From positions 124,001 through 188,000 of the forward strand of contig JACKFF010000007.1 in assembly GCA_020632595.1 (NCBI GenBank): a stretch of DNA of 64,000 nt, in the 5' to 3' direction. Origin of the DNA: Nitrospiraceae bacterium. Its GTDB lineage: Bacteria; Nitrospirota; Nitrospiria; Nitrospirales; UBA8639. Below the pieces are notes generated by a model that had not been told where the DNA came from, searched no databases, and worked only from the letters and a program-made list of their open reading frames with translations. The translations under genes and the position numbers were made by a program. Position 1 is the first letter of the stretch, and each line of letters opens with the position of its first letter. This document shows positions 24,861 through 34,500 of this stretch, in pieces.

Positions 24861-25622
24861 ATGAAATTCATTTCAGGAGAGCGAATGGTAGTGGGCACTG
24901 CTGTCATGGCCCTGTGCTTGGGTGTGCCTTTCATGGCTCAGGCAGCTTCATCCTATGATTACAGGGACCGATCCGATGTGGATACACGCGGATGGTCCGA
25001 TTCCCGTTCCATCGATGATGCCAATAGCAACCGGCATGACAATCGGCAGTTTTATACCGATCAATATGGGGATCTGGATACGATGGAAGATCAGGAAAAG
25101 GAAATAGGGTATCGGGGTGAAGGGTATGTGACTCAAGAAGGGTATCGGTCCACAGCCTCCACAAGAAATCCACGGTATCCAAATGACCTGCGGCGAGCCG
25201 ATGAAGCCATTCGCCGTGATATTCTTGCTGAAATGGGCGGGGGCACAGAGAGGGTTCACGTCAGCGTAAAAAATGGGGTAGCGACGTTATCAGGCATGGT
25301 CTTAAATCGGGACGCCATGGTGGAAGCGATCGAAGATGCCTATGAGGGTGGCGCTCAAAAAGTCCAAAACGAATTGCGAATATTTCGATATGATGAGCGC
25401 CCGTGGGGCGAGCTGAGTGATAGGAGTTTGGCAAAGGCCGTGCGGGAGGAATTAGCCTGGAGCCCATATGTGGATGAAGATCCTATTCGGGTGGATGCGC
25501 GGCGAGGCGTCGTGACGCTCCAAGGCACCGTTAAAAACAGATCCGAAATGGCGGCTGCGGTCGAGAATGCCTATGAAGCCGGAGCACGACGTGTCAATAA
25601 CCTGCTGAGGATTGCCAATTAA
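24861..25622 (+). CDS. Exported protein with two BON domains (253 aa)
   Basis: GGAAAGGAGAG precedes the ATG. The signal peptide (to about residue 29, MAQAASS) is followed by a D/R/Y/S-rich linker (30-110) and two BON domains at about 113-175 (DEAIRRDILAEMG, VKNGVATLSGMVLNRDAMVEAIEDAYEGGAQKVQN) and 188-253 (KAVREELAWSPYVDED, VDARRGVVTLQGTVKNRSEMAAAVENAYEAGARRVNN). BON domains bind phospholipid or outer-membrane surfaces, as in OsmY, and are linked to osmotic and envelope stress. The 49390 protein has the same two-domain design and the shared W-x-E-LSDR and ENAYEAGA-x-V-N elements, so they are paralogues. Confidence 0.92.
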   Translation: MKFISGERMVVGTAVMALCLGVPFMAQAASSYDYRDRSDVDTRGWSDSRSIDDANSNRHDNRQFYTDQYGDLDTMEDQEKEIGYRGEGYVTQEGYRSTASTRNPRYPNDLRRADEAIRRDILAEMGGGTERVHVSVKNGVATLSGMVLNRDAMVEAIEDAYEGGAQKVQNELRIFRYDERPWGELSDRSLAKAVREELAWSPYVDEDPIRVDARRGVVTLQGTVKNRSEMAAAVENAYEAGARRVNNLLRIAN

Positions 25623-25873
25623 CAAAGTAAATGGGATGGTCGTTGTGATGGGGAAGGGACAATTGCCAGGCTCCAATTCCAACACTTGTATGATAGATGA
25701 GGTTGACACGAAAGTGATGAAAACGACCGGGGACATTATTGATTGGAAAAATTGGTGAATTTTCCATATGTCCTGTTTCCGGGTGAAAGGGTTTTCCTTT
25801 GAAAATGAGAAAAAAATATTATGAAGGCCATGCACATTTGTCACCCTAAATTCAAACCGGAAGGGGAAACGTT

Positions 25874-25954
25874 ATGCCAATTTTATTATGGATTTTGGGA
25901 GTTCCTCTCAGTCTCGTACTGATATTATGGTTGTTCGGAGTGATCGGCTTTTAA
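25874..25954 (+). CDS. 26-residue hydrophobic membrane peptide
   Basis: GGAAGGGGAAACGTT precedes an ATG that opens 26 codons encoding one hydrophobic helix (PILLWILGVPLSLVLILWLF, then GVIGF). The stop codon sits inside a 6-bp hairpin (CGGCTT 25945-25950 with AAGCCG 25956-25961) followed by TTTC, which would terminate directly after translation. Peptides of this kind are common under stress promoters, but the family is not recognised. A larger imperfect hairpin at 26044-26081 follows. Confidence 0.45.
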   Translation: MPILLWILGVPLSLVLILWLFGVIGF

Positions 25955-26295
25955 TAAGCCGTTTCAGGATTCAATTTTCCTTTAGAAGAATTTGAATAAT
26001 CACAGGTCCTGACTGAACCAATTTAATATATTGTCGGTACCACGGGCCCGGATATTTCGGTTGAAAGAAATGTCCGGGCCCCTTTCCATTATGGAGCACT
26101 CCCGGCTCCGAAATTTTCCCATGTATTCTGATTCGCGGATCAGCCCGGGTAGCCAGGCTGACATTGGCGCGACAGGGTTGACAAAAAAAAGAAATCAAAT
26201 GTCCATTTGTTCGTTTGGTTTTATATGGTAAAGCTGATTCTGATCAGGAAGATATCGAATTCTCTCCGGTCACGAGAAAGGTAGGGACGACGTCT
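25955..26295. other. Intergenic stretch with a strong hairpin (26044-26081)
   Basis: The arms 26044-26058 and 26067-26081 (GGGCCCGGA...TTTC) pair over 15 bases with one G-U position and an 8-base loop, a likely terminator. The rest is the upstream region of the 26296 gene; no motif copy and no other gene is seen. Confidence 0.5.
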
Positions 26296-26637
26296 ATGTC
26301 AGGGACAACACAACAGGCCGGCTTTGGAGAAGGGCGTGGAGTGCTGGTTTTTTTACCTTTGGGAGTGGGGGTATTGGTCACAGCTCTCCTCTATGCATCT
26401 CAAATAACCTCTCTTGCAGCAGGCTTGCCGACACATTCCATGCAAGGGCTATGGCTTCAGAAATACCGTGACGAGAAATCTATTTCTACGGGGGCCCCCG
26501 GGGCGATCTTTATCTATTCATGGCAACCCTGGGGTGGGGTTCTAGTTGATGATGACAAAAGACCTCTCGTTTCCATGTGGGACGTCTCTATCCTGCCTTT
26601 GAGGTCGGGAGGAAAACTTCCGTCAAAGACCGAATAG
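26296..26637 (+). CDS. Hypothetical protein with one membrane helix (113 aa)
   Basis: The start at 26296 (MSGTTQQAG) has TAGGGA 9 bases upstream; a longer frame from 26215 has no site. Residues 16-40 form one membrane helix (VLVFLPLGVGVLVTALLYAS). The remaining 70 residues are soluble, with FIYSWQPWGGVLVDDDKRPLVSMWDVSIL, which looks like two beta strands. No family is recognised. A type-II membrane orientation with a periplasmic or external C-terminus is likely. Confidence 0.5.
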   Translation: MSGTTQQAGFGEGRGVLVFLPLGVGVLVTALLYASQITSLAAGLPTHSMQGLWLQKYRDEKSISTGAPGAIFIYSWQPWGGVLVDDDKRPLVSMWDVSILPLRSGGKLPSKTE

Positions 26638-26886
26638 ATTCGTATGGTTTTAGAATCAGAAACGAGCTAAAGCGTGGCGACACTCTTCCGTCCGTTCAAA
26701 TTCTTTGATGACGAAATCAGAATTGGAGGACGACATCATATTGATGAATGGCATAGCTTTGGATTCCACCACCTAGGATTTGACGTCAAGCGGAGGGAAG
26801 GCAGCAGAAAGAAATCGGATTACAGGGATGTGGATTGCTACTCTGAATCATTTGAAAGTCGGTAGTGCTTGGCTCGACGGGCTGTG

Positions 26887-27264
26887 ATGAGTATTTTTCT
26901 TGTTATTGACCCCGATCCTGATTCCCAAGAAGCATGGGTACGCCTCGGGGATTTGTGCGGAGTTGAGATAGTTGTGACAGGCAATCTTTCGGAGGGCATC
27001 AGTCTCTCTACCCAACAATCTGTCGATCTGATTGTCGTAGACTTGTTTCTCCCCCAGAAAAGCGGGTTTTCGTTAATTTCTGAAATCACGTCGAAAGAAG
27101 GCCATCCTCCAATTATTGCGACATTCTCCGCCGACCAGGCGCCAAATTTCAATATTAAACGGTTTGCCCATCTGCTGGGAGCGTCCTATACCTTCGAAAA
27201 ACCTCTTAACCCAACGCGATTTCTTCAGGCTTGTAGGGAGTTGGTGATGCGTTTTCCCCTCTAA
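26887..27264 (+). CDS. Stand-alone receiver-domain protein (about 125 aa)
   Basis: The product is a single receiver fold. It begins IFLVIDPDPDS (first strand and acidic pair), has the phosphoacceptor aspartate in LIVVDLFLPQKSGF, a fourth strand PPIIATFSAD and the lysine loop FEKPLNPTRF. There is no output domain. The threonine position that normally follows the fourth strand is replaced by a serine/alanine context (FSAD), a mild deviation. The ribosome site before the ATG at 26887 is poor, and a start 18 bases upstream is possible. It lies convergent with the HTH gene and 1.4 kb before the large kinase, which could be its phosphodonor. Confidence 0.7.
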   Translation: MSIFLVIDPDPDSQEAWVRLGDLCGVEIVVTGNLSEGISLSTQQSVDLIVVDLFLPQKSGFSLISEITSKEGHPPIIATFSADQAPNFNIKRFAHLLGASYTFEKPLNPTRFLQACRELVMRFPL

Positions 27265-27392
27265 CTAAAGTAGAGAAAGAATTGGATGATACGTGTTCTC
27301 TACTCTTTTTTATTTGCCATGCTCACGCTCCTGCTGAACATTCGATCATGTGGTGTTGTGCCAAACCCATTCCACAAACTTTGAGAAGAAAA

Positions 27393-28319
27393 TTATGCCA
27401 TCTGAAGATCCCGGGTGAAATGATGGCGTTTCTTTCCCGTTGATAAATTTTTTAACCCCAGAGCCGGCCAGAATACCTCCTCTTCTCTCAATGAATGTGG
27501 AGAGACATGAAAATTCAGCGTCACGTCGGGGTTGAGGAGAAATGAGTCGCCCACTTCCGTAATGACCTCCATGCAGGACAGGCAGAGAGGTAAATGCCAC
27601 ATTCGGTAATCAAATCCATATCCCTCCCTGAACATCTCTTGCCATTTCGTATCCTCAAGGCATGGGTAGTAGGGGGGATCGCTTTTTCGATAAAATGGCA
27701 ATAAGGTTTCTAGATTTTCCCTCACCTGAAGATGAAAAGATTCAGGATTGGAAGCTTGATTTTCAACCAACGATTGGACCTCTTGGGTGGTTAATCCAAC
27801 TTCTTCTGCGGCCTGGAACCACCCCTTTTGCCGCCATCGTGCAAAGTTTTTATAGATGCGCTGGGTCTGCCCCTCTTCCAAACCAAGAAGGAATCCGACT
27901 TCGACCGGCTTCATGCCGTAAAAGTGATAAAACAGACAGATCAAGGCGTCCCGGCTCAGGACGGCCCGATTGAGCAGGCCATCCAGAAAACGGTACAAAA
28001 CGGGATTAGAGGTTGATGAAGCTTTAGATTCCTGGGGCTTTCCAAAAAAATCTGATATGAACCCATCCAACAGCAGAGCAGGTCGACAGGGGAGCTGAGA
28101 AGGACAGTATTCGATAAACCGTTCAACCAGATCAAACGAAAGTCGCAGCAATAATTTTTCATGGGCCGAGTTGTCGGCCCATTGCCCCATGTCTTGCAGA
28201 ATGCGCCGAATAAGGCCCGAAGAACGTTCCAGGAAGTAGGAAAAGTTTGCCGGAATGAATTGTTTGAATTCTTCAGAATTATTAATCACACCGTTGGTTG
28301 ATGGGGATAACGTTTTCAA
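27393..28319 (-). CDS. HTH protein with a sigma-70 region-4-like segment (308 aa), function unknown
   Basis: A TTG start at 28319 follows AAGGAGGG. Residues about 118-165 (LSRDALICLFYHFYGMKPVEVGFLLGLEEGQTQRIYKNF) have the look of sigma-factor region 4: an acidic helix, a turn and a recognition helix; WRQKGW follows. The N-terminal 115 residues are helical. The C-terminal part (about 225-300) has two close cysteines (LCLSCMEV) and beta strands. There is no sigma region 2, so it is unlikely to be a complete sigma factor; a regulator or anti-sigma-like partner is possible. It is divergent from the large kinase across 361 bases. Confidence 0.55.
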   Translation of the reverse strand: MKTLSPSTNGVINNSEEFKQFIPANFSYFLERSSGLIRRILQDMGQWADNSAHEKLLLRLSFDLVERFIEYCPSQLPCRPALLLDGFISDFFGKPQESKASSTSNPVLYRFLDGLLNRAVLSRDALICLFYHFYGMKPVEVGFLLGLEEGQTQRIYKNFARWRQKGWFQAAEEVGLTTQEVQSLVENQASNPESFHLQVRENLETLLPFYRKSDPPYYPCLEDTKWQEMFREGYGFDYRMWHLPLCLSCMEVITEVGDSFLLNPDVTLNFHVSPHSLREEEVFWPALGLKNLSTGKKRHHFTRDLQMA

Positions 28320-28680
28320 GGTCGCCCTCCTTGCTTGGGGGAATGAAAATGAATAAAAAAATAATGGGGACTCCTCATAGCCCTCGAGCGTAAGTGTTGT
28401 ACAAATTTAGCGAGATGCCTCCCATTTCCGTACTGTTAAAATCCCTTGATTCCCCCGTTACCGACCCTAGGGGATGTCATGGCTGGACTTTGGAAATTTC
28501 AGAGGAAGATCCATAGGAATTGGAGAACACTCTCCTAAAAGAGGCTGAAAAACCCTTATTTGTCAACTGAAATGGATGGGGAGGTGTGATAGGTTTGAAG
28601 CAAAACCAGGAAATCAGGCAGCCACCGGTCTTCTCCACTGTCAGCCTACAAGACAAAATATAGGTGAAAGGACTTAGTCC
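28320..28680. other. Divergent intergenic region between the HTH gene and the large kinase
   Basis: There is no gene here. A partial motif-like stretch (TAAGGGTTTTTCAGCC on the minus strand near 28543-28560) is too weak to count. The ribosome site AAAGGACTT for the kinase is at the right end. Confidence 0.4.
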
Positions 28681-31600
28681 ATGTTTTCTTCAAATCAAAT
28701 GGCCGAAAATATTCGAAATAAAAATTGGATGGAAACCCCACTCGGGGACATGGCCGGATGGCCCTCTCAGCTCAAAACCTCCGTCCAAATTATTCTGGAT
28801 TCGAGATATCCCATGTTTGTCTGGTGGGGGGAACATCTCATCAATATTTATAACGATGCCTATATCCCGATATTGGGAAACCGCCATCCGCAGGCGTTGG
28901 GTGCCTGTGCGTCGGATATTTGGTCTGATATCTGGGATGTGATTGGTCCGCAGGCGGACATCGTTTTTCAGGAAGGTCGTTCCACATGGAATGAGGACCT
29001 TCCTCTATTCATGCGTAGACATGGATTTTTAGAGGAGACATTTTTTACATTTTCCTACAGCCCAATTAGGAATGAAACAGGAGATATCCTAGGACTCTTT
29101 TGTGCCTGCACCGAAGAAACTAGCCAGGTTTTAAAAGGACGGAGACTTCATACGCTCAGACGAATGTCCGGAGTGACGGAAAAAGTCGATTCTGTGGGAG
29201 AGGTTTGCCGGCTATCGGCTGAAATTCTCAAGGACAATCCCTTTGATCTCCCGTTCAGTCTCATCTATTTGTGGGATAAGGACGAACGCTCTCTGTGTCT
29301 GGCGGCACAATCAGGTTTTCAGTCTGATTCACTCCTGACCCCACTTCGACTCGCGATGGATGGAGACACGGTTCACCCTCCGCCATGGTGGCCACTGTCA
29401 CTTTCCCCCAGGCGGGATGAGACCGTATTCACTATTGACAGTCAGCTGAATCTTCCGAAAGGGCCGTGGCCGGAGCCGCCCAATCAGGGGATGGTGCTGC
29501 CTGTGGAGTCGTGGGGGACACAACGACAATCCGGCTATCTGATTGTGGGGCTCAGTTCGAGGCTGGCCATTGACGACCGGTATCGTGAATTTCTGAATCT
29601 GCTTGCAAAAGGGATTTCGGGAGCCATCAACCGTGCGCAGGTCCGGACTGAAGAGCGCAAACGGATTGAAGCCTTAGCCGAACTGAACCGCGCAAAAACT
29701 GAATTTTTCAGCAATGTAAGTCACGAGTTCCGCACCCCTCTTACACTTATTCTCGGTTCTCTGGAAGAGGCGATGCAGACTACCACGTTCACCACGGCTC
29801 CGGGTGTGGAGGTGGCCCACCGAAATGCCGTGCGGATGCTGAAGCTGGTGAACACGCTGTTGGATTTTTCCAGCCTGGAAGCAGGCCGCATGCAGGTCGT
29901 GTTTGAACCGGTGGATCTCTGTGAGATGACTATTGACCTGGCATCGTCGTTTGAATCTGCCATGAATAAAGCCGGTTTAGAATTTATTGTGTCCTGTTCC
30001 ACGCTGTCTCAACCGGTCTATGTGGATCGAAGCTCCTGGGAAAAAATCATATTGAATCTCCTTTCAAATGCCTTGAAATTCACCTTGCAAGGACGGGTGT
30101 ACGTGGAAGTATGTCCTCATGCCGAAAGCGTGGATGTCCGTATCGGGGATTCAGGGGTCGGTATGAGCCGGGAGGCGCTTTCGCATGTGTTTGACCGATT
30201 CTTTAGAGCCAAGGAAGCCTTAGGACGAACATTTGAAGGAACCGGAATTGGTTTGGCCTTAGTCAAAGAATTGGTAGAAATGCATGGCGGGAAGATTCAT
30301 GTGGAGAGTGAACCCGGAAGGGGAAGCGTGTTTACCGTAACGGTGCCGTTCGGATTTCATCACCTCCCGCCGGAGCAGGTATGCCACACCTCCACGCACA
30401 CAACCGACAAGGGTTTAGCGAACTCGTTCATTCTGGAATCCGAGCAGTGGGTCGGAGGCACGGATCATGAACCGGCCATTCAGGAAATTCTCCAGAATGA
30501 GGAAGCTTCACTTTCAAAAACAGATCACTCACGTCCCACCATTTTATTGGTGGAAGACAATCGGGATATGCGGAATTATTTGACACGATTACTGTGTGCC
30601 GACTATGAGGTGGTGTCTGTCTGTGACGGGCAGCAAGCCTTGGAACGGGTTCACACGGTCCGCCCTCACCTTATACTGAGTGATATCATGTTGCCCCGAA
30701 TTGATGGCATCGAGTTACTGAAACGTCTCCGGTCCAATCGGGAATTCCAATTGATCCCGTTTATCTTTCTCTCGGCCAGAGCCGGCCAGGAGGCCGAAAT
30801 TGAGGGGCTTCTGACCGGTGCGGATGACTACCTCGTCAAACCGTTTGCCGCAAAAGATCTTCTGGCCAGAGTAAAAAAAACATTGGGACTGGCCACCATG
30901 CGTCGTGCCGCGATCGAATATGAATCACGCTTCGAGCATTTGGCTCATCATCCTGAGATCATGACCTGGATTACGGATGCAGACGGGGACTGTGTCTTTC
31001 TCAGTCAAACCTGGTACGACTTTTCCGGGCAGGTAGAGGCAACCGGTCTCGGTGAGGGATGGTTGTCTGCGATTCACCCTCACGACCGCCCATCCATTCA
31101 ACAGGCGTTTTGGGAAGCGAACCGAAAAAGACAATCGTTTCGACTGGAATACCGTCTTCGGAGTGCGGATGGTGCGTATCACTCTGTTCTGGACTCCGCC
31201 TCTCCCCGCTTTGCATCGGACGGGAAATATCTGGGGTATGTCGGTTTGGTGCTGGACCTCTCCTCCCAGAAAGATATCGAAGAACAACATCGGGAAAGTG
31301 AAGAGCGATTTCGTGCTCTTGCCAATAGCATTTCCCAATTTGCCTGGATGGCCGACTCGACCGGATGGATCTTTTGGTACAATGCACGCTGGTATGAATA
31401 TACCGGTACCACGTTTAGGGACATGGAAGGGTGGGGTTGGAGGAAAGTCCACCACCCCGATCATGTCGACCGGGTCGTTGAAAAAGTCCGCCGGTGTTTT
31501 CAAACCGGGCACATATGGGAAGACACCTTTCCTCTGAAGGGCAAGGACGGCGAATACCGGTGGTTTCTCTCAAGGGCCGAGCCCATTCGAAATCAGCGTG

Positions 31601-32862
31601 GGGAGGTCGTGCGATGGATCGGCACCAATACCGACATTACCGAATTAAAAACCACACAGGAGCAACTCCAACAGCTGACGGGCAAATTAGAAAGCCAAAT
31701 TGCCAACCGTACGCAAGAACTGCGTCATAATCAATCGCGCCTGCAGGCCCTCGTCGGTGAACTGATTCTGACGGAACAGCGGGAACGGCGCAGGATTGCC
31801 GAGGAACTTCATGATTTTCTGGCGCAACTCCTCGTCGCCTGCCGGTTGCACGTCAACAGGCTTGAGCAGATGGGTGCCGAGGGCCATATGCTTCCGGTTC
31901 TTCAAGAAATTGATCGCATTCTCAACCAATCGCTGGGATATACTCGCTCGCTGGTGGCCCAACTGGTCCCGTCGGTGCTGTATCAATTCGGGTTACTCAA
32001 GGCACTGCAGTGGTTGGCGGAGGATATGAAACAATATGGACTCACCGTGGAAGTCAAGATGGAGTGCGACCATCTGACGCTCTCCGAGAATGAGGCGGTT
32101 CTTTTGTTTCAATCCGTTCGTGAACTCATGCTGAACGTCAAGAAGCATGCCGCCGTGGACACCGTCTATCTGGCCGTCAGCCTTTCCTCATCGGATGAGG
32201 TCTGTATGGAAGTTTTGGATCGTGGCATTGGCTTCGATCCCAATCTCATCGAAAAACACAGCCATACGGCCAACCAATTCGGATTGTTCAGTATTCGAGA
32301 ACGCATGGCGTTATTGGGCGGTCGGATGGTCATCGACTCGAGTTCCGGTTCCGGGACATGCATCCGCTTGTATGTGGCCCTATCTGAGAGGGAACAACCG
32401 AATGCAGCCTTACCTTCTTTAAAATCCGGACCTTTACTTGCCAAGAGATCCAGTCAGGACTTCAGTCCGGGTATGTCCTCGGGTTATCGGGTCCTTTTGG
32501 TCGATGATCATGCCGTGGTTCGACAGGGATTGCGAAGTCTGCTGGATGCCTGGTCCGACGTCAAGGTCGTCGGAGAAGCCGGGGATGGGATAGAGGCCAT
32601 CCGCCTGACAGAATCTCTGCAACCGGATGTGGTGGTCATGGATATTAATATGCCAAACATGAATGGTATTGATGCCACCAGGCAGATTCGTCAGAACAAC
32701 CCCAATATTCATGTGATCGGATTATCAGTTCGGCAGGACAAGGAAACTGAGCAAGCCATGCGTGAAGCCGGTGCGGCTGGATATTTGTCCAAGGAAACTG
32801 CCGGGCATGACCTGTATCGCATGATTGCCCATATCGTCAGGCTGCATCAAAACTTCGGCTAA
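28681..32862 (+). CDS. Hybrid sensor protein with two histidine-kinase cores and two receivers (1393 aa)
   Basis: Order of parts: PAS-like (about 20-165), GAF (about 175-325), HisKA with SHEFRTP (H348), HATPase (about 400-565, GTGIGLALVKELVEMHGG), receiver 1 (about 620-735, ILLVEDNRDM, D668), PAS (about 745-870), PAS (about 875-1005, PAS_3 type), a second kinase core of NarL/HisKA_3 type (EQRERRRIAEELHDFLAQ, H1044) with its own HATPase (about 1130-1225), and receiver 2 (VLLVDDHAVVRQG, D1321). No membrane segment is seen. Two kinase cores of different classes in one chain are rare. There is no DNA-binding output. AAAGGA is 9 bases before the ATG. Confidence 0.92.
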   Translation: MFSSNQMAENIRNKNWMETPLGDMAGWPSQLKTSVQIILDSRYPMFVWWGEHLINIYNDAYIPILGNRHPQALGACASDIWSDIWDVIGPQADIVFQEGRSTWNEDLPLFMRRHGFLEETFFTFSYSPIRNETGDILGLFCACTEETSQVLKGRRLHTLRRMSGVTEKVDSVGEVCRLSAEILKDNPFDLPFSLIYLWDKDERSLCLAAQSGFQSDSLLTPLRLAMDGDTVHPPPWWPLSLSPRRDETVFTIDSQLNLPKGPWPEPPNQGMVLPVESWGTQRQSGYLIVGLSSRLAIDDRYREFLNLLAKGISGAINRAQVRTEERKRIEALAELNRAKTEFFSNVSHEFRTPLTLILGSLEEAMQTTTFTTAPGVEVAHRNAVRMLKLVNTLLDFSSLEAGRMQVVFEPVDLCEMTIDLASSFESAMNKAGLEFIVSCSTLSQPVYVDRSSWEKIILNLLSNALKFTLQGRVYVEVCPHAESVDVRIGDSGVGMSREALSHVFDRFFRAKEALGRTFEGTGIGLALVKELVEMHGGKIHVESEPGRGSVFTVTVPFGFHHLPPEQVCHTSTHTTDKGLANSFILESEQWVGGTDHEPAIQEILQNEEASLSKTDHSRPTILLVEDNRDMRNYLTRLLCADYEVVSVCDGQQALERVHTVRPHLILSDIMLPRIDGIELLKRLRSNREFQLIPFIFLSARAGQEAEIEGLLTGADDYLVKPFAAKDLLARVKKTLGLATMRRAAIEYESRFEHLAHHPEIMTWITDADGDCVFLSQTWYDFSGQVEATGLGEGWLSAIHPHDRPSIQQAFWEANRKRQSFRLEYRLRSADGAYHSVLDSASPRFASDGKYLGYVGLVLDLSSQKDIEEQHRESEERFRALANSISQFAWMADSTGWIFWYNARWYEYTGTTFRDMEGWGWRKVHHPDHVDRVVEKVRRCFQTGHIWEDTFPLKGKDGEYRWFLSRAEPIRNQRGEVVRWIGTNTDITELKTTQEQLQQLTGKLESQIANRTQELRHNQSRLQALVGELILTEQRERRRIAEELHDFLAQLLVACRLHVNRLEQMGAEGHMLPVLQEIDRILNQSLGYTRSLVAQLVPSVLYQFGLLKALQWLAEDMKQYGLTVEVKMECDHLTLSENEAVLLFQSVRELMLNVKKHAAVDTVYLAVSLSSSDEVCMEVLDRGIGFDPNLIEKHSHTANQFGLFSIRERMALLGGRMVIDSSSGSGTCIRLYVALSEREQPNAALPSLKSGPLLAKRSSQDFSPGMSSGYRVLLVDDHAVVRQGLRSLLDAWSDVKVVGEAGDGIEAIRLTESLQPDVVVMDINMPNMNGIDATRQIRQNNPNIHVIGLSVRQDKETEQAMREAGAAGYLSKETAGHDLYRMIAHIVRLHQNFG

Positions 32863-32930
32863 CCCCCAACGCAAATTCTGAATCCCGGATATTTTTTGTT
32901 TAAGCCCGCCAGATTTGTCAACTGACATTC

Positions 32931-32948
32931 CCAGGGTTTTCCCTCATG
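32931..32948 (+). promoter_or_regulatory. Weaker copy of the 18-base motif (site k)
   Basis: Sequence CCAGGGTTTTCCCTCATG: the left half is perfect, the right half poor. It lies 23-44 bases before possible starts of the multi-BON gene. Confidence 0.4.
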
Positions 32949-32970
32949 GTATCCAAGACCGTTCCCGCTC

Positions 32971-34500
32971 ATGTTCAGGTCAATGGGAGGCATGAATTTG
33001 CTGGGTTACATTGCCGTAATGCCTTTGGTTCTTGCCTTTTTCTGCGGTAATGGCATAACCGCTGAGGATGTAGAAAATACGGCCGAGGTCACGGGAGAAG
33101 AGGTTGAAAAGGTTCAGGATATCGGGATAGCCGTCGCCATTAAAAGCCGGTTGTCCCGAGTCGATCGCAAGTCATTTTCTTCCATTGAAGTGTCGGTGAA
33201 AGACGGCATAGTGACGCTGACCGGGACAGCCGTTAGTCTGTGGACGCGGCAGCGTGCCACAGAGCTTCCTCAGGCTATTCGTGGCGTTCGAGGGGTGATC
33301 GATCGCATTTCAGTGGGACCGCTCGGCACAATCAACGATTCTGCACTTAAAGAACAACTTGAACACCTCTTTCTCGAAGATCCGGTGGTGGAACGCGATG
33401 ACTTTCATGTTGATGTGGCCAAGGGGGTTGTGACGTTGAGGGGGCGGGTGCACTCCCGGCAAGAACAACACACGGCGCTCAATTTAGCAAAAATGGTCAA
33501 AGGCATTCGGGAGGTTCGAGACTTTCTGAAGGTGGAGAGTGTTCCAGATAGGCCGGACTCGATTCTAAAGGAGGAAATCACCCATCGTTTGGCATTTGAT
33601 GTCTGGGTAGTCAACCCATCCATCCTAAATGTCCAGGTGGAAAAAGGTCGTGCCGTTCTGACAGGACAGGTGGGAAGCGTATACGAAAAAGGGCGGATTG
33701 CCGCCTTGGCGTGGGTTGAAGGTGTTCGTGAGGTGGACGTGAGCGGTATCACGGTCAATTGGGTGTCGCCGGATCCGATGATGCGGAATCAGCGCCCGTT
33801 GTATACGGACCGGGAAATTTCAAACGCCATTCAAGCCGTGCTGGCACATGACCACCGGGTTGCGCCATTCGGAATCCAGGTGTCGGTAAAACAGGGAACG
33901 GTGGTCCTGAAAGGAACCGTACCCTTTCTCTCTATCAAACGCGAGGCAGAGCAAAACGCGAATAACACGGTCGGGGTCCGATCCGTGAACAATCTCATTT
34001 CTGTAGATTCCAACGCGACGTCACAGGATGCCGATATTCAGGCCCGGTTATTCGCTGAGTTTGCACGAGATCCTGTCTTGGAACATTTCACTCTTGGGGG
34101 ATTGGTCAAAAAGGGAGCCGTTCTGCTGACGGGGACCGTCGATTCGATTTATGAACGAAACCATGCAGAAAACGTGGCTTCCCGGATTCGAGGCGTGAAA
34201 AGCCTGACCAATCACATCAGCTTTACAAACCCCGAAATCGAAAAAACGGATTGGGAAATTCAACTGGATTTCGAAAACCAGGTGTGGTGGAGTCCATTCT
34301 TATCGAGCCAGGATATTGTCGCGACGGTGGAAGATGGCAAGGCGACCTTGTCCGGATCAGTGCAGCATATGCACCAACGTCTCATTGCCGAACAACAGGC
34401 GTTTGAGGCAGGAGCCTCGATCGTCCTTAACCGGTTGCAAGTGGGAACATCTTTGACATCTCCTGAATCTTCGACTCCAAGTATCCATGCCCGACGTTGA
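32971..34500 (+). CDS. Exported protein with six tandem BON domains (509 aa)
   Basis: After a signal peptide (about 1-30, LGYIAVMPLVLAFFCGNGITA) six BON units follow at about 52-113, 118-183, 187-255, 275-343, 348-415 and 420-490. Each shows the conserved turn (VKDGIVTLTG, VAKGVVTLRG, VEKGRAVLTG, VKQGTVVLKG, VKKGAVLLTG, VEDGKATLSG) followed by a helix and a V-x-x-V strand. Most BON proteins have two or three domains, so six is high. It probably lines the inner side of the outer membrane. Starts at 32971, 32983 or 32992 are possible; none has an ideal site. It follows the double-core kinase by 108 bases. Confidence 0.9.
   Translation: MFRSMGGMNLLGYIAVMPLVLAFFCGNGITAEDVENTAEVTGEEVEKVQDIGIAVAIKSRLSRVDRKSFSSIEVSVKDGIVTLTGTAVSLWTRQRATELPQAIRGVRGVIDRISVGPLGTINDSALKEQLEHLFLEDPVVERDDFHVDVAKGVVTLRGRVHSRQEQHTALNLAKMVKGIREVRDFLKVESVPDRPDSILKEEITHRLAFDVWVVNPSILNVQVEKGRAVLTGQVGSVYEKGRIAALAWVEGVREVDVSGITVNWVSPDPMMRNQRPLYTDREISNAIQAVLAHDHRVAPFGIQVSVKQGTVVLKGTVPFLSIKREAEQNANNTVGVRSVNNLISVDSNATSQDADIQARLFAEFARDPVLEHFTLGGLVKKGAVLLTGTVDSIYERNHAENVASRIRGVKSLTNHISFTNPEIEKTDWEIQLDFENQVWWSPFLSSQDIVATVEDGKATLSGSVQHMHQRLIAEQQAFEAGASIVLNRLQVGTSLTSPESSTPSIHARR

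Noticed and set aside
28543..28560. Extra motif copy upstream of the HTH gene
   Set aside because: Only TAAGGGTTTTTCAGCC matches, the right half is shifted and it lies 225 bases from the start.
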